A stretch of DNA of 64,000 nt from Anabaena sp. FACHB-1237 (GCF_014696225.1 NZ_JACJPV010000004.1:1-64000), one strand, 5' to 3'. Shown: positions 54,091-63,579, counted from the stretch's first letter. Made by a program: numbers and translations. The notes: generated by a model from the letters alone, not told the origin.

Positions 54091-54100
54091 CAAAAAACCC

Positions 54101-55744
54101 TTAAATATTACAACTTAATTCTCCTGCTTTTTGACTAAATCTCCTATTTTCTCGATAATCTACCCGACAATCTATAATAGCAGGAACATTTTGATTTAAC
54201 GCATCTTTTAACATAGGAATCAAATCACTTGTAGCTTCCACACGATAACCTTTTAATCCCATACTTTCCGCTAATTTGACGAAATCAGGATTACCAAAAT
54301 GCACAAAAGATGAATTTCCTACTCCAAACTGATTTTCCTGTTTCCACTCAATTAAACCATAACCACCATCATTAAAAATTAATGTTACATAAGGTGTTCC
54401 CACACGCAAAGCTGTTTCTAATTCTTGACAATTCATCATAAAACCTCCATCTCCTGTAACAGCCACAACTTTACGATCTGGATATACTAATTTAGCAGCT
54501 AAAGCACCAGGAATAGCTATTCCCATAGCCGCAAAACCATTAGAAATTAAGCAGGTATTCGGACTATAACAATGATAATGTCTAGCCATCCACATTTTAT
54601 GTGCGCCAACATCAGAAATTACTATATCATCTGGTCGCATCACTTGTCGCAAATCATAAATTAGTTTTTGTGGTTTAATGGGAAAACCATCATCATGGGC
54701 GTAATCTTCATAATCTGCGCGAATATTTGCCCTTAAACTAATAGCATAGGGGTTAGCTTTTCCCTGTCTATCTGCCACTTTTAAAATCTCATTCACAGAA
54801 TCAGAAATATCACCAATGACTTCTACTTTGGCAATATAACTACTATCTATTTCGGCTGGGTTTGCTGCTATGTGAACAATGGGAATATTGCCTTCAGGAT
54901 TCCATTTTTTCGGGGAAAATTCAATTAAATCATATCCAATGGCAATAACTAAATCCGTGTTATCAAAACCACAAGTGATAAAATCTCTTTGTTGTAAACC
55001 TACAGACCATAATGCTAAAGGATGAGTGTAGGGAATGACTCCTTTACCCATGAAAGTGTTCACAACGGGAATATTTAATTGCGTAGCAAATTGAGTTACT
55101 GCATCACTAGCATGGGCGCGAATTGCCCCATTTCCTACTAATATTATCGGATTTATTGCTTGGGAAATTAGGGCAGCAGCAGCGCGAATACTAGCAAAAG
55201 AAGCATAGGTTTTTTGAATGTTATCTTTTTGTAATGGTCTACCTTCTACAGCCATGGCCGCAATATTTTCTGGTAAGTCTATGTGAACCGCACCGGGTTT
55301 TTCCGCTTGCGATCGCTTAAAGGCTTTTCTCACTAATTCTGGTGTAATACTAGGTCTAACTATTTGTTTATTCCACTTAGTAACTGGGGCAAACATAGCC
55401 ACTAAATCTAAATATTGATGGGATTCAATGTGCATTCTATCTGTTCCTACTTGTCCGGTAATAGCTACCAATGGCGCACCATCTAAGTTAGCATCTGCTA
55501 CTCCCGTCATTAAATTTGTTGCCCCAGGTCCTAAGGTAGAAAGACAAACTCCGGCTTTTCCTGTGAGTCTTCCATAGACATCAGCCATGAATGCTGCACC
55601 TTGTTCATGGCGAGTGGTAATAAATTTAATTGATGATTTCTTTAAGGCTTCTAAAACGTGCAAGTTTTCTTCTCCAGGAAGTCCAAATACATATTCCACT
55701 CCCTCGTTTTCTAAACATTTTACTAATAATTCGGCAGTGTTCAT
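54101..55744 (-). CDS. Thiamine diphosphate enzyme, probable 2-oxoglutarate decarboxylase (acetolactate synthase-like)
   Basis: 547 residues, three-domain ThDP enzyme: FGLPGEENLHVLEAL and the catalytic Glu region TRHEQGAAFMADVYGRLTG, central domain, and ThDP/Mg motif GDGGFMM...NDGGYG. Automated annotation would say acetolactate synthase, but it lies 214 bases downstream of a succinic semialdehyde dehydrogenase gene on the same strand, the arrangement shown in Synechococcus sp. PCC 7002 to encode 2-oxoglutarate decarboxylase and SSADH, which replace 2-oxoglutarate dehydrogenase in the TCA cycle. No small regulatory subunit is nearby. Function inferred from context and family. Confidence 0.85.
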   Translation of the reverse strand: MNTAELLVKCLENEGVEYVFGLPGEENLHVLEALKKSSIKFITTRHEQGAAFMADVYGRLTGKAGVCLSTLGPGATNLMTGVADANLDGAPLVAITGQVGTDRMHIESHQYLDLVAMFAPVTKWNKQIVRPSITPELVRKAFKRSQAEKPGAVHIDLPENIAAMAVEGRPLQKDNIQKTYASFASIRAAAALISQAINPIILVGNGAIRAHASDAVTQFATQLNIPVVNTFMGKGVIPYTHPLALWSVGLQQRDFITCGFDNTDLVIAIGYDLIEFSPKKWNPEGNIPIVHIAANPAEIDSSYIAKVEVIGDISDSVNEILKVADRQGKANPYAISLRANIRADYEDYAHDDGFPIKPQKLIYDLRQVMRPDDIVISDVGAHKMWMARHYHCYSPNTCLISNGFAAMGIAIPGALAAKLVYPDRKVVAVTGDGGFMMNCQELETALRVGTPYVTLIFNDGGYGLIEWKQENQFGVGNSSFVHFGNPDFVKLAESMGLKGYRVEATSDLIPMLKDALNQNVPAIIDCRVDYRENRRFSQKAGELSCNI

Positions 55745-55926
55745 AATTTTGGTGATTGATAATTGGCAATTGGTGATTAATTTACAGATAGCTTATTTGT
55801 TGGCTTTTACACCCGCCTAGAACTGAAGTTCCTAGCTAATAGCTCAAGTCCACTAAAGTTTACTAAGTAATTCAAAAAGTTTTTCCGGTTATTTTCAGTC
55901 ATCTAAAGATGACTTTTGCTATGACA

Positions 55927-55944
55927 CAGGGAATTCATTCCCTG
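55927..55944. repeat. Palindrome in the SSADH to 2-OGDC spacer
   Basis: CAGGGAAT-TC-ATTCCCTG, 15 bases after the SSADH stop on the minus strand. The rest of this 214-base spacer (55805-55945) looks like a dispersed repeat, with CATCTAAAGATGA as a second hairpin. It may attenuate read-through between the two genes. Confidence 0.5.
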
Positions 55945-55958
55945 GTGGGATATGATTT

Positions 55959-57323
55959 TTACCTCATCCAAACTGTTTTAATGTTCACAAATTCATGTAT
56001 TCCTTGAATGCTTAATTCTCTACCGTAACCCGAACGTTTAATACCTCCAAATGGTAAACGGGGATCTGATTTTACCATGCCATTAATAAATACTGCACCA
56101 GCTTCTATTTCATTAATTAATCGTTGTTTTTCTTGTTCGTTATTTGTCCAACCACTGGCACCTAGTCCAAAGGGTGTATCATTAGCTAGTTTAATAGCTT
56201 GATCCACATTTTTTACTCTAAATAATAAGGCCACTGGTCCAAAAAATTCTTCTTTGGCTATGGGTTGATCCGTCGGAATATCTTTGATAATTGTTGGTTG
56301 ATAAAAGTTCCCTGGTATTTCTAATGGTTTTCCTCCCGTGATTATTTTACCTCCACTATTAGCGGCTGTTTTTACTTGTTGATCTAATTCTTGTAATATA
56401 TCTACTGTAGCTAGTGGTCCTAGTTCTGTGTCTAATTCTAAAGGATCTCCTATTTTTATTTTCTGGAATTTTTCTAACAGCATTTTTTCAAATTCATCTG
56501 CTATTTGCTCCTGAATAATAAACCTTTTGGCCGCTATACAAGACTGTCCATTATTTAACATTCTCGCGGTAACAGCAGTGTTTACTGCTAATTCTAAATC
56601 AGCACTTGCTAATACTATAAATGGATCACTTCCTCCTAATTCTAAAACGGTTTTTTTGATGTTTTTACTAGCTGCAATGGCTAATGATATTCCCGCATTT
56701 TCACTTCCTGTTAATGTAGCAGCTTTTACTCGATCATCATTAATTACATTAGCTACTTGACTAGCACTTATTAATAAGGTTTGAAAAACACCATCAGGAA
56801 AACCAGCTTTTTGCATGATATTTTCTATGGCTAAGGCACATTGTGGAACATTAGAAGCGTGTTTTAATAATCCCACGTTTCCGGCCATTAATGCTGGTGC
56901 TGCAAAGCGAAATACTTGCCAAAAGGGAAAATTCCAAGGCATTACCGCCAGAATTATTCCTAATGGTTGATATTTGATAAAACTAGAATTAGCATCAGTA
57001 GGAATGTGAACATCTGCCAGGAAATTGGCGGAATTTTCACTATAATAACGACAAACTACAGCACATTTTTCGATTTCAGCGATCGCTGATTTTAATGGTT
57101 TACCCATTTCTAGTGTCATTAATTTTGCTAATTCTATTTTTTCGGTTTCTAGAATCTTAGCAGTATTTTCTAACAATTGCGATCGCTTTACAAAACTAGT
57201 CTGACTATAATCTAAAAAGGCCCTTTCTCCTAGATTTAACTTATCCTTAATTTCCGTATCATTTAAAGGCGTAAAAGTTTTAATTGTTATTCCCGTACTA
57301 GGATTAATACTAGCAATAGCCAT
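55959..57323 (-). CDS. gabD: Succinate-semialdehyde dehydrogenase
   Basis: 454 residues, aldehyde dehydrogenase fold. NAD loop TGSENAGISLA, catalytic Glu in LELGGSDPFIV and catalytic Cys in NNGQSCIAAKRF are all present. Family pattern and neighbourhood indicate succinic semialdehyde dehydrogenase, which oxidises the product of the downstream 2-oxoglutarate decarboxylase to succinate. NADP versus NAD preference is not readable here. It is the first gene of the pair. Confidence 0.92.
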   Translation of the reverse strand: MAIASINPSTGITIKTFTPLNDTEIKDKLNLGERAFLDYSQTSFVKRSQLLENTAKILETEKIELAKLMTLEMGKPLKSAIAEIEKCAVVCRYYSENSANFLADVHIPTDANSSFIKYQPLGIILAVMPWNFPFWQVFRFAAPALMAGNVGLLKHASNVPQCALAIENIMQKAGFPDGVFQTLLISASQVANVINDDRVKAATLTGSENAGISLAIAASKNIKKTVLELGGSDPFIVLASADLELAVNTAVTARMLNNGQSCIAAKRFIIQEQIADEFEKMLLEKFQKIKIGDPLELDTELGPLATVDILQELDQQVKTAANSGGKIITGGKPLEIPGNFYQPTIIKDIPTDQPIAKEEFFGPVALLFRVKNVDQAIKLANDTPFGLGASGWTNNEQEKQRLINEIEAGAVFINGMVKSDPRLPFGGIKRSGYGRELSIQGIHEFVNIKTVWMR

Positions 57324-57380
57324 TATTTTAACTCCTGTGATAATTTAGAGTGGTTGGTTTATTTACGCCGTTTTCTACTA

Positions 57381-57421
57381 GTAATTGTGCTTTACCACCT
57401 TATGGGCTAAAGTGCAACTAC
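57381..57421. terminator. Hairpin (family E), drifted copy
   Basis: GTAATTGTGCTTTACC ... GGCTAAAGTGCAACTAC, 20 bases before the stop of the permease gene (minus strand), thus after its end when read in that direction. Likely the terminator of the permease transcript. Confidence 0.5.
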
Positions 57422-57441
57422 TAAATTAAATAATATCTCCA

Positions 57442-58467
57442 TCAATATCTAATTCTGGGATCTACATAAGCATTAAGAATATCAATTAAAATACTAGCAG
57501 TAACTACAATTGCACCAAAAAATACTAAAATACCTTGTACTGTAGGATAATCTCGATCAGCGATCGCTTGATATAACCTATTTGCTAAACCTGGCCACGA
57601 AAAAGTCACTTCGGTTAAAATAGCCCCTCCTAATAACGATGCAAATGTTAATCCTAACACCGTAATTACAGGTATTAAGGCATTCTTTAAAGCATGAGAT
57701 ACTAAAATCTTATTTTCAGAAATACCACGCGCCCTAGCGGCTTCTACATAGTCAGCCTTTAATGTTTGTTTTAAATTCACTCTGACGATCCTTTCAAAAA
57801 TACCACTTAACAAAATCCCTAAAGTTAAACTCGGTAAAGCTAAATGATGTAAAGCTGTCAAAAATTGCTGTAAATTACCATTTAATAAACTATCAATGGT
57901 ATATAAACCAGTGATATTTTTAGGAATAGGTAAATTAGGAGGAAAACGATTAGAATTAGGAAACCAACGTAATTGTACAGAGAAGACTAATTGTAATAAC
58001 ATACCAGCCCAAAACATGGGTAAAGCATAAGTAATAATTCCAAATAAACGCCCACCTAAATCTAAAGGTGTACCTGGACGAGAAGCGGAAATTGTACCTA
58101 CTAAAATTCCCACAACTAAAGATACTAACATACTACCCATAGCTAATTCTACTGTAGCAGGAAAATATTGGCCAATAATTTCCCCAACTTTTTGGCCGCG
58201 ACTAGTTAAAGAAGTTCCTAAATCTAAACTTAATAATCGTCCTAAATACAGAAAATATTGTAACCAAATAGGTAAATTTAAACCTAGTTGTTTACGTAAT
58301 TCTTCCTTAGCACTTTCCGGCGCACGTCCTCCTAAAATTGCATCAGCAGGATCTCCAGGTGTCGCCCTTAATAATAGAAAAACGATGGTAATAATGGTTA
58401 ATAATTGCAAAGGTGCAAGTAATAAACGAGAAACAATGTAATATTGTAAGGCTTTAGATCGGGACAT
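57442..58467 (-). CDS. Peptide/nickel-type ABC transporter permease (DppB-like)
   Basis: 341 residues, six membrane segments, and the DppB/OppB marks LLRATPGDPADAILGGRAPE near the N-terminus and EAARARGISENKILVSHALK (EAA loop, ATPase contact). Ends with PRIRY as usual. It forms the inner-membrane channel of a peptide importer. The binding protein gene lies 72 bases upstream. No second permease or ATPase genes are adjacent, so the rest of the system is encoded elsewhere. Confidence 0.93.
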   Translation of the reverse strand: MSRSKALQYYIVSRLLLAPLQLLTIITIVFLLLRATPGDPADAILGGRAPESAKEELRKQLGLNLPIWLQYFLYLGRLLSLDLGTSLTSRGQKVGEIIGQYFPATVELAMGSMLVSLVVGILVGTISASRPGTPLDLGGRLFGIITYALPMFWAGMLLQLVFSVQLRWFPNSNRFPPNLPIPKNITGLYTIDSLLNGNLQQFLTALHHLALPSLTLGILLSGIFERIVRVNLKQTLKADYVEAARARGISENKILVSHALKNALIPVITVLGLTFASLLGGAILTEVTFSWPGLANRLYQAIADRDYPTVQGILVFFGAIVVTASILIDILNAYVDPRIRY

Positions 58468-58540
58468 ATTTATTAGTAATCAGTAATTAGTAATCAGTCA
58501 TTAGCTATCAGTCATTAGCTGATAGCTGACGGCTAAAACC
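58468..58540. repeat. STRR-like heptamer repeats
   Basis: TAGTAATCAGTAATTAGTAA and related TCATTAGCTATCAG/GCTGATAGCTGACG units fill the spacer between the binding protein and permease genes. Heterocystous cyanobacteria use such STRRs widely. Confidence 0.7.
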
Positions 58541-60204
58541 TACTTTTTAATCGTTTTATAAATCAGATTTTGAGTAGGATCAATATTAACATTAGTCAAA
58601 CTTTTTTGGGCAAATATAAAATCTTTATTTTGCCACAAAGGTATATAAGGAACTTCATTGACTATTTGAGTTTGAATCTCAGCAAATATTTTTTTCCTAG
58701 CTTCAGGATTGACTTCTTTCCGTTGCTGATCTATGAGTTTATTCATAGCTGTACTATAGTAAAAAGATCCTTGACTTTGACTACCACCAACTTCACAACC
58801 TTTAGCTTCTGAACCTTTTTCACATCCTAAAAATGGCTGAATGTAATTATCAGGATCTAAAAAGTCAGGATACCAGTCTACTAAAGCTATAGAATATAAA
58901 CCTTTGGAAATTTCTTTAAAGAATGTTGCACTTTCTACGGTTTTCACTTCTAATTGTAGAACACCATCCATTTTTGTATCCGCCAAAGATTTTAAAGTTT
59001 GAGCGGCTAAACTACGAGTAGGAGAACTTGCCGGATACCAAACTTCAATTTTCGCAGGTTTTTCTTTACTAAAACCAGCACTAGTTAGTAATTTTTTCGC
59101 TTCTTCAAATTTACCATCACCATATTTTTCTTTAAATAATGGTTGAGATACATTGAAAGTAGCAGGAATCATGCTATATAAAGGATCAGCTTGACCATAT
59201 AACACCCTTTCATTTAATAATGGTCTGTCTATTAATAAAGCGATCGCCTTTCTCACTTCTACATTATCTAAAGGTTTTTGATTGCGATTTAAGACTATAT
59301 TAGTAATTACGCTACCTTGAGCCGAAATAACTTGCCACTCTCCCTTTTTACCACCTTCTTCTAAACTGCGAATTTGCTCAGGTTGAAAAGATAAATAAGC
59401 CACATCTAACGCACCAGTTTTAAAAGCATTAAATAAATTTACTGGACTACTTTGAATTTGTAAATTCACCCCTTTATTAACAGGTTTTTCTCCCCAATAT
59501 TTATCAAATACATCAAATTTGATTGTATCTGTACCATATTCTGCTAATTTGTACGGACCAGTTCCCACAAAAATATTCGGTTTAAATTTTCCCGCACCTA
59601 TTTCATAAGCCTGGGGAGAAACAGCACATACTCCCGAAAATGCTAACAATGAAGGAAAAGCCGCAAAAGGTTTTTTCAGTTTAATTGTTAACTCATAATC
59701 TCCCGTTGCTTTCACAGAAGCGATAGTATCAGAAAGTAAAAAAGATGGTTTTCCCTTATTTTCAATAAAGCGTTTTAAACTAAATTCCATTGCTTGAGCA
59801 TTAAAAGCCGTACCATCATGAAATACTACTTCTTTACGCACAGGAATGGTATAAGTTAAACCATCTGCACTAACTTTAGGTAATGCAGTGGCTAATTGTG
59901 GTTTAATTTCTGTACTTCCTGGTTCGTAAGTATACAAGCGATCGCTCATATTAAATACTAAACCCAAAGACGATAACTCATAAGCATCCGCAGGATCAAG
60001 AGTTCTGGGTTTTCCCGTCGTGCCAATTGTAATCCTACCATCTCCAGATGTATTAGCCACTGGTGCACCAGAAGTATTAGGAGTAGTATTAGTTTCTGAT
60101 CTCGGACCACAACTCACAGCCAATAATAAACATAGAGAAAACAAAGATAGGAATTTTGTCATCCTACCAAACCGTCTCATTAACAAAGAAAACTTACTCA
60201 TCAC
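58540..60204 (-). CDS. Peptide ABC transporter substrate-binding lipoprotein
   Basis: 554 residues. The signal segment FLSLFSLCLLLAVSCG ends in a lipobox-like VSC, followed by a Ser/Thr/Gly linker. The body is a DppA/OppA type binding protein (SBP_bac_5): RITIGTTGKPRTLDPADAYE, LSPQ-like CAVSPQAYEIGAGKF, then GTGPYKLAEYG and DWYPDFLDPDNYIQPF. It is anchored outside the plasma membrane and delivers peptides or nickel complexes to the downstream permease. Confidence 0.93.
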   Translation of the reverse strand: MMSKFSLLMRRFGRMTKFLSLFSLCLLLAVSCGPRSETNTTPNTSGAPVANTSGDGRITIGTTGKPRTLDPADAYELSSLGLVFNMSDRLYTYEPGSTEIKPQLATALPKVSADGLTYTIPVRKEVVFHDGTAFNAQAMEFSLKRFIENKGKPSFLLSDTIASVKATGDYELTIKLKKPFAAFPSLLAFSGVCAVSPQAYEIGAGKFKPNIFVGTGPYKLAEYGTDTIKFDVFDKYWGEKPVNKGVNLQIQSSPVNLFNAFKTGALDVAYLSFQPEQIRSLEEGGKKGEWQVISAQGSVITNIVLNRNQKPLDNVEVRKAIALLIDRPLLNERVLYGQADPLYSMIPATFNVSQPLFKEKYGDGKFEEAKKLLTSAGFSKEKPAKIEVWYPASSPTRSLAAQTLKSLADTKMDGVLQLEVKTVESATFFKEISKGLYSIALVDWYPDFLDPDNYIQPFLGCEKGSEAKGCEVGGSQSQGSFYYSTAMNKLIDQQRKEVNPEARKKIFAEIQTQIVNEVPYIPLWQNKDFIFAQKSLTNVNIDPTQNLIYKTIKK

Positions 60205-60407
60205 TATGACACAGACATATTTTCAATCATTGGACAAACATTATACTATATATTGGATCAACAAGATCGACCATATCCCCAACATTTAGACCACACCCTA
60301 AATTAATTTTAGTCTTCCTTTGCCGTTTTGCGTCTTTGCGCGAAACCAGAATCAAAATGTGGTTCATTTACCTGAAAATCGCTGTAATCAAATTAAAGGA
60401 GAAAATC

Positions 60408-60977
60408 ATGGTTTTAACCGCATCTACAATGTTACCATTAGGAACTCAAGCACCAAATTTTCATCTACCAGAAGTAGTAAATCAACAAATAATTTCCTTA
60501 GAAACAATGACAGATAAAAAAGCATTATTGATCATGTTTATTTGTCGTCATTGTCCATTTGTCAAACACATTCAAATGGAATTAGCACAACTAGGGAAAG
60601 ACTATGAAAATAGCAACTTAGGAATTATTGCTATTAGTGCTAATGATGCTGAAAAATATCCAGCAGATAGTCCAGCATCATTAAAAGAAATGTCCTTAGA
60701 ATTAGACTTTAAATTTCCCCTTTGTTATGATGAAAGTCAAGCCATAGCAAAAGCATATACCGCTGCTTGCACCCCAGACTTTTTCTTATTTGATCATCAA
60801 AGAAAACTAGTTTATCGTGGACAGTTAGATGATAGTCGTCCCAGTAATAATTTACCTGTAAATGGTGCAGATTTAAGAACAGCAATTGAATCTGTATTAA
60901 ATGATCAAACTATAACCAATGACCAAAAACCCAGCATAGGTTGTAATATTAAATGGAAACCAGGAAAAGTAACCTAA
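60408..60977 (+). CDS. Thioredoxin-family protein (AhpC/TSA-like)
   Basis: 189 residues from the ATG at 60408, chosen for its ribosome binding site (AAAGGAGAAAATC) and because upstream in-frame codons encode no family sequence. It reads LGTQAPNFHLPEV, then the redox centre FICRHCPFVKHIQMELAQLG (CxxC), and VYRGQLDDSRPSNNLPVNGA. Members are cytoplasmic thiol proteins with a thioredoxin fold. Targets unknown; single gene. Confidence 0.88.
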   Translation: MVLTASTMLPLGTQAPNFHLPEVVNQQIISLETMTDKKALLIMFICRHCPFVKHIQMELAQLGKDYENSNLGIIAISANDAEKYPADSPASLKEMSLELDFKFPLCYDESQAIAKAYTAACTPDFFLFDHQRKLVYRGQLDDSRPSNNLPVNGADLRTAIESVLNDQTITNDQKPSIGCNIKWKPGKVT

Positions 60978-61029
60978 ACAACTCAACAACATCTTTTAGT
61001 TATTCAGTCATATTGTTTATGACATTTGC

Positions 61030-61288
61030 TAAACTGATGTGCAGCTAAACTGTATCAGGACTTACGCAACTGGCACATTGGTAGGGTGTGGTTCCACAAG
61101 CTCACCAACCACGTCAGACAGTATAAATCATGTAAATAACCAAATTGTTCATATCTGACGCACCCACTCAACAGATTTTTTTAGTGTGACACCTGCGTAA
61201 GTCCTATGTATAACTAAAAGACCTAAAATTACTGTAGTGCAAGCATCTTGCTTGCATCTATGATCCAAATTAAAAGCACAACAGCTTA
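61030..61288. mobile_element. MITE family B interrupted by a family A element
   Basis: Left part TAAACTGATGTGCAGC, right part ATAACTAAAAGACC ... AAAAGCACAACAGCTTA. The two halves of family B are split in the ACTGTATAA block by the element at 61056-61206. Confidence 0.8.
61056..61206. mobile_element. MITE family A nested in B, 5-bp target duplication TGTAT
   Basis: CAGGACTTACGCAACTGGCA ... TGCGTAAGTCCTA flanked by TGTAT at 61051-61055 and 61207-61211. Carries the GTGTGGTTCCACAAGCTCAC variant block. It independently supports the 5-bp duplication seen at 16377. Confidence 0.85.
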
Positions 61289-61474
61289 TTACACAAAGTC
61301 ATAAACAAGATGACTAAAAATAACCCGAAAATTTTTAAACTTGTTTAGTGTACTTTAGAGGTTGTTTGAGACTTTGAAACCCTCTTAGTGGAAACTAAAC
61401 AAATAAGCAACTTTTACTCAGCCTGCCAAAATATCTGTAGCTTAAATTCAAACCAATGAGCCTGTGCTACACCC

Positions 61475-61831
61475 CTACTGATATCTGAAGGCTGACGGCT
61501 GACCATCAACTATCAAAGAACCACACACTTCGGACTCTTGCCACAGTTTATATAGAAAAAACTCTGTTCCGTAGTTCATAGTAGTAACAAATACTCCCAC
61601 ATCTTTACTACTGCCATCAGATACCCAAGAACCTTGTAAACTCACTTCCAAATATTCAGCGTCACAATTGCATAAACTAATAATATCCATATTACGCTTT
61701 ACCTCTTGCTTCAATCTAGCCACTCCTGGTAAGTCAACAGGTAGCAAAAAGGATGCTGTAGTGGGTTCAAGATGTAGAGACTGAGCAATTCTTAAACAAA
61801 AAATCGCCCTTTGTGCTACCCATTCCTCCAA
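61475..61831 (-). CDS. Unknown cyanobacterial protein, start codon unclear
   Basis: About 118 residues from a TTG at 61831. Sequence that looks like the true N-terminus (KALDAQTLEEWVAQRAIFCL) continues upstream to an ATA at about 61858, preceded by a stop codon, so the original ATG may have mutated to ATA. The body (PTTASFLLPVDLPGVARLKQ, DIISLCNCDAEYLEVSLQGS, GVFVTTMNYGTEFFLYKLWQ) looks like a genuine soluble domain that I cannot name. The last ten residues come from an STRR-type spacer sequence. Possibly a decaying gene. Confidence 0.5.
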   Translation of the reverse strand: MEEWVAQRAIFCLRIAQSLHLEPTTASFLLPVDLPGVARLKQEVKRNMDIISLCNCDAEYLEVSLQGSWVSDGSSKDVGVFVTTMNYGTEFFLYKLWQESEVCGSLIVDGQPSAFRYQ

Positions 61832-62025
61832 AGTTTGAGCGTCTAATGCTTTTATCTATTAAAACAAAACTCAAGTGTAAGTCTACTGAGGGATAACCGC
61901 TCCCATGCTCCCATTGAAGTAGAAAGTAAAGTCTAGTTTTGTCTAGGTTTTATATAGCAGTTAAACACTCCAAATAAAAATTGTTTTCCGTGTAAGTTAA
62001 TTTCAGCATTTCTTATGCTCTCCTG

Positions 62026-62544
62026 TTATTCCAGGTTTGCTTGCATATCAGTCCAAAATTTTTCCGCAAAGGCTACAGTAGGATGAATCGGAGGTTTAGG
62101 GATTTTGCGTAACTGCATTCCTGCTTCTGCTAGGCTTTTATCACCTTTACGAGAGTTACATCTTTCGCAAGCTATGACTACGTTATCCCAAGTATGTTGT
62201 CCGCCCTGAGAACGCGGTATAACGTGATCTAAGGTGAGATGTTTGTTACTTCCACAATATTGACAACTGTTGTGATCACGTCGCAAAACTTCCCTCCTGT
62301 TCACTGGTGGTACTTTCCACATCCTTTCTTTACCAGTAAATTTCAAGCGGATGTGTTTAGGTACAGTCAACACTAATTTAGCTGAATGCACTAACCAACC
62401 ATCATCTATCGTAAATTCTAAGGGTTCAGCCCTATCACTAATTAGTAATACTATTGCTCGCTTGATATTTACTCGACACAGTGGCAAATAATTTTGGGAA
62501 AATACCACTACGGACTTTTCTAATACTTGGATCGTGCTTGTCAC
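62026..62544 (-). CDS. HNH endonuclease
   Basis: 172 residues with a GTG start (62544). Residues 1-80 form a beta-rich N-terminal part with QNYLPLCRVNIKRAIVLLIS; residues 95-150 are a full HNH domain: NSCQYCGSNKHLTLDHVIPR, SQGGQHTWDNVVIACERCNS. Two CxxC pairs bind zinc and the His-Asn-His residues form the catalytic site. This protein is present in most cyanobacteria as a single gene outside any restriction or intron context; its role is unknown. Confidence 0.93.
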   Translation of the reverse strand: MTSTIQVLEKSVVVFSQNYLPLCRVNIKRAIVLLISDRAEPLEFTIDDGWLVHSAKLVLTVPKHIRLKFTGKERMWKVPPVNRREVLRRDHNSCQYCGSNKHLTLDHVIPRSQGGQHTWDNVVIACERCNSRKGDKSLAEAGMQLRKIPKPPIHPTVAFAEKFWTDMQANLE

Positions 62545-62977
62545 AGCCTAACTCCTTATGAAAAAATCCCCGTTTCTGATTTAATAAAGCGCAGGCAAGA
62601 ACAACCAATTTTCTGGTTTTATTTTGGTATAGCATTTTTCGCCTATACCTCCCGCTTTAAATCTCTATTTCTGATTTGTTTTTGCTTTCATATCTACCAA
62701 AATAATACTAAAATGCTGAAAATTTACATGATCCTTTGTGTTGATTTCTTGATATTTTCTGTAAATGCCCACAAATAAATACTCCAATACCAACATAGCT
62801 AATTCCCAATTGCCTGAATAATTACTGGCCAGGATAGAACTAGAAATGCAATAAATGGGATCAACAGTGTTCACAAAAAGTTTTCACAAAAAATTTTTAC
62901 TTAATATGATAAAACATTGCTATAAACATACTACACTTGTATTACTATCTTATCTATAGCTTTAAGGAGAAAATTCG
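62545..62977. other. Spacer between divergent HNH and RHH-like genes
   Basis: About 430 bases. Apart from a small direct repeat TTCACAAAA/TTTCACAAAAAA near 62872-62892, I see no conserved element. Short open frames on both strands look like translated spacer. Confidence 0.4.
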
Positions 62978-63313
62978 ATGACTACTATGACACGCACATC
63001 AACCACTGATATGGAAGTTACCAGTATTCGCCTAGAACGGGAACTTAAGGAAAAACTCAAAGATATCGCAGGAACTCAAGGATATCAATCTCTGATCCGA
63101 GATATACTATGGAATTTTGTCCAGCAAAGATCAGGTGAATGGAAACCTAGATTTTCTAAAGAAGATATTCGGGCTAGTATTCCAGCTACATCCCAGAAGG
63201 ATGAACGTTGTGTATTGACGGGTCAATTAATTTTAGCGCAACAACCAATGTTATTAGGATTTACCAAACATGGTGACTTTGTACCTTTATCTCTTGAGAG
63301 TTTAGACTGTTAG
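62978..63313 (+). CDS. Small ribbon-helix-helix-like cyanobacterial protein
   Basis: 111 residues with a strong ribosome binding site (TTAAGGAGAAAATTCG). Residues 12-50 (MEVTSIRLERELKEKLKDIA, then GTQGYQSLIRDILWNFV) match the ribbon-helix-helix DNA-binding pattern of CopG/Arc type. The C-terminal half (CVLTGQLILAQQPMLLGFTK) is conserved-looking but not recognised. It may be a regulator; targets unknown. Confidence 0.72.
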   Translation: MTTMTRTSTTDMEVTSIRLERELKEKLKDIAGTQGYQSLIRDILWNFVQQRSGEWKPRFSKEDIRASIPATSQKDERCVLTGQLILAQQPMLLGFTKHGDFVPLSLESLDC

Positions 63314-63375
63314 TGAAGCTCTCAGCCGTCAGTCTTCAGCCGTCAGTTAAATGATAGCTGATAGCTGATAGCTTT
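63314..63375. repeat. STRR-like repeats after the RHH-like gene
   Basis: CAGCCGTCAGTCTTCAGCCG and GATAGCTGATAGCTGATAGC occur in tandem. They can pair with each other and may act as the gene's terminator. Confidence 0.65.
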
Positions 63376-63579
63376 TTCCAGTATAATTCCCAATTCAGCG
63401 AAATTTCTTTTTTTATCCTGACTTTGTCATTATATTACTAATCAGTATTAATCTTTTACTAATTAGCTTAGATCCGTAAAATTATGTCCCTGGATACTTT
63501 TTGTCTTAAATTTGCATTAAATTTGTCTTATCAAGGATACATACTGTTATATCATTAGGTTTAGAGTCACAAACAATCA

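Noticed and set aside
62527-62874. Overlapping short open frames between the HNH and RHH-like genes
   Set aside because: Hydrophobic AT-rich translations on both strands, no ribosome binding site, no recognisable domain.
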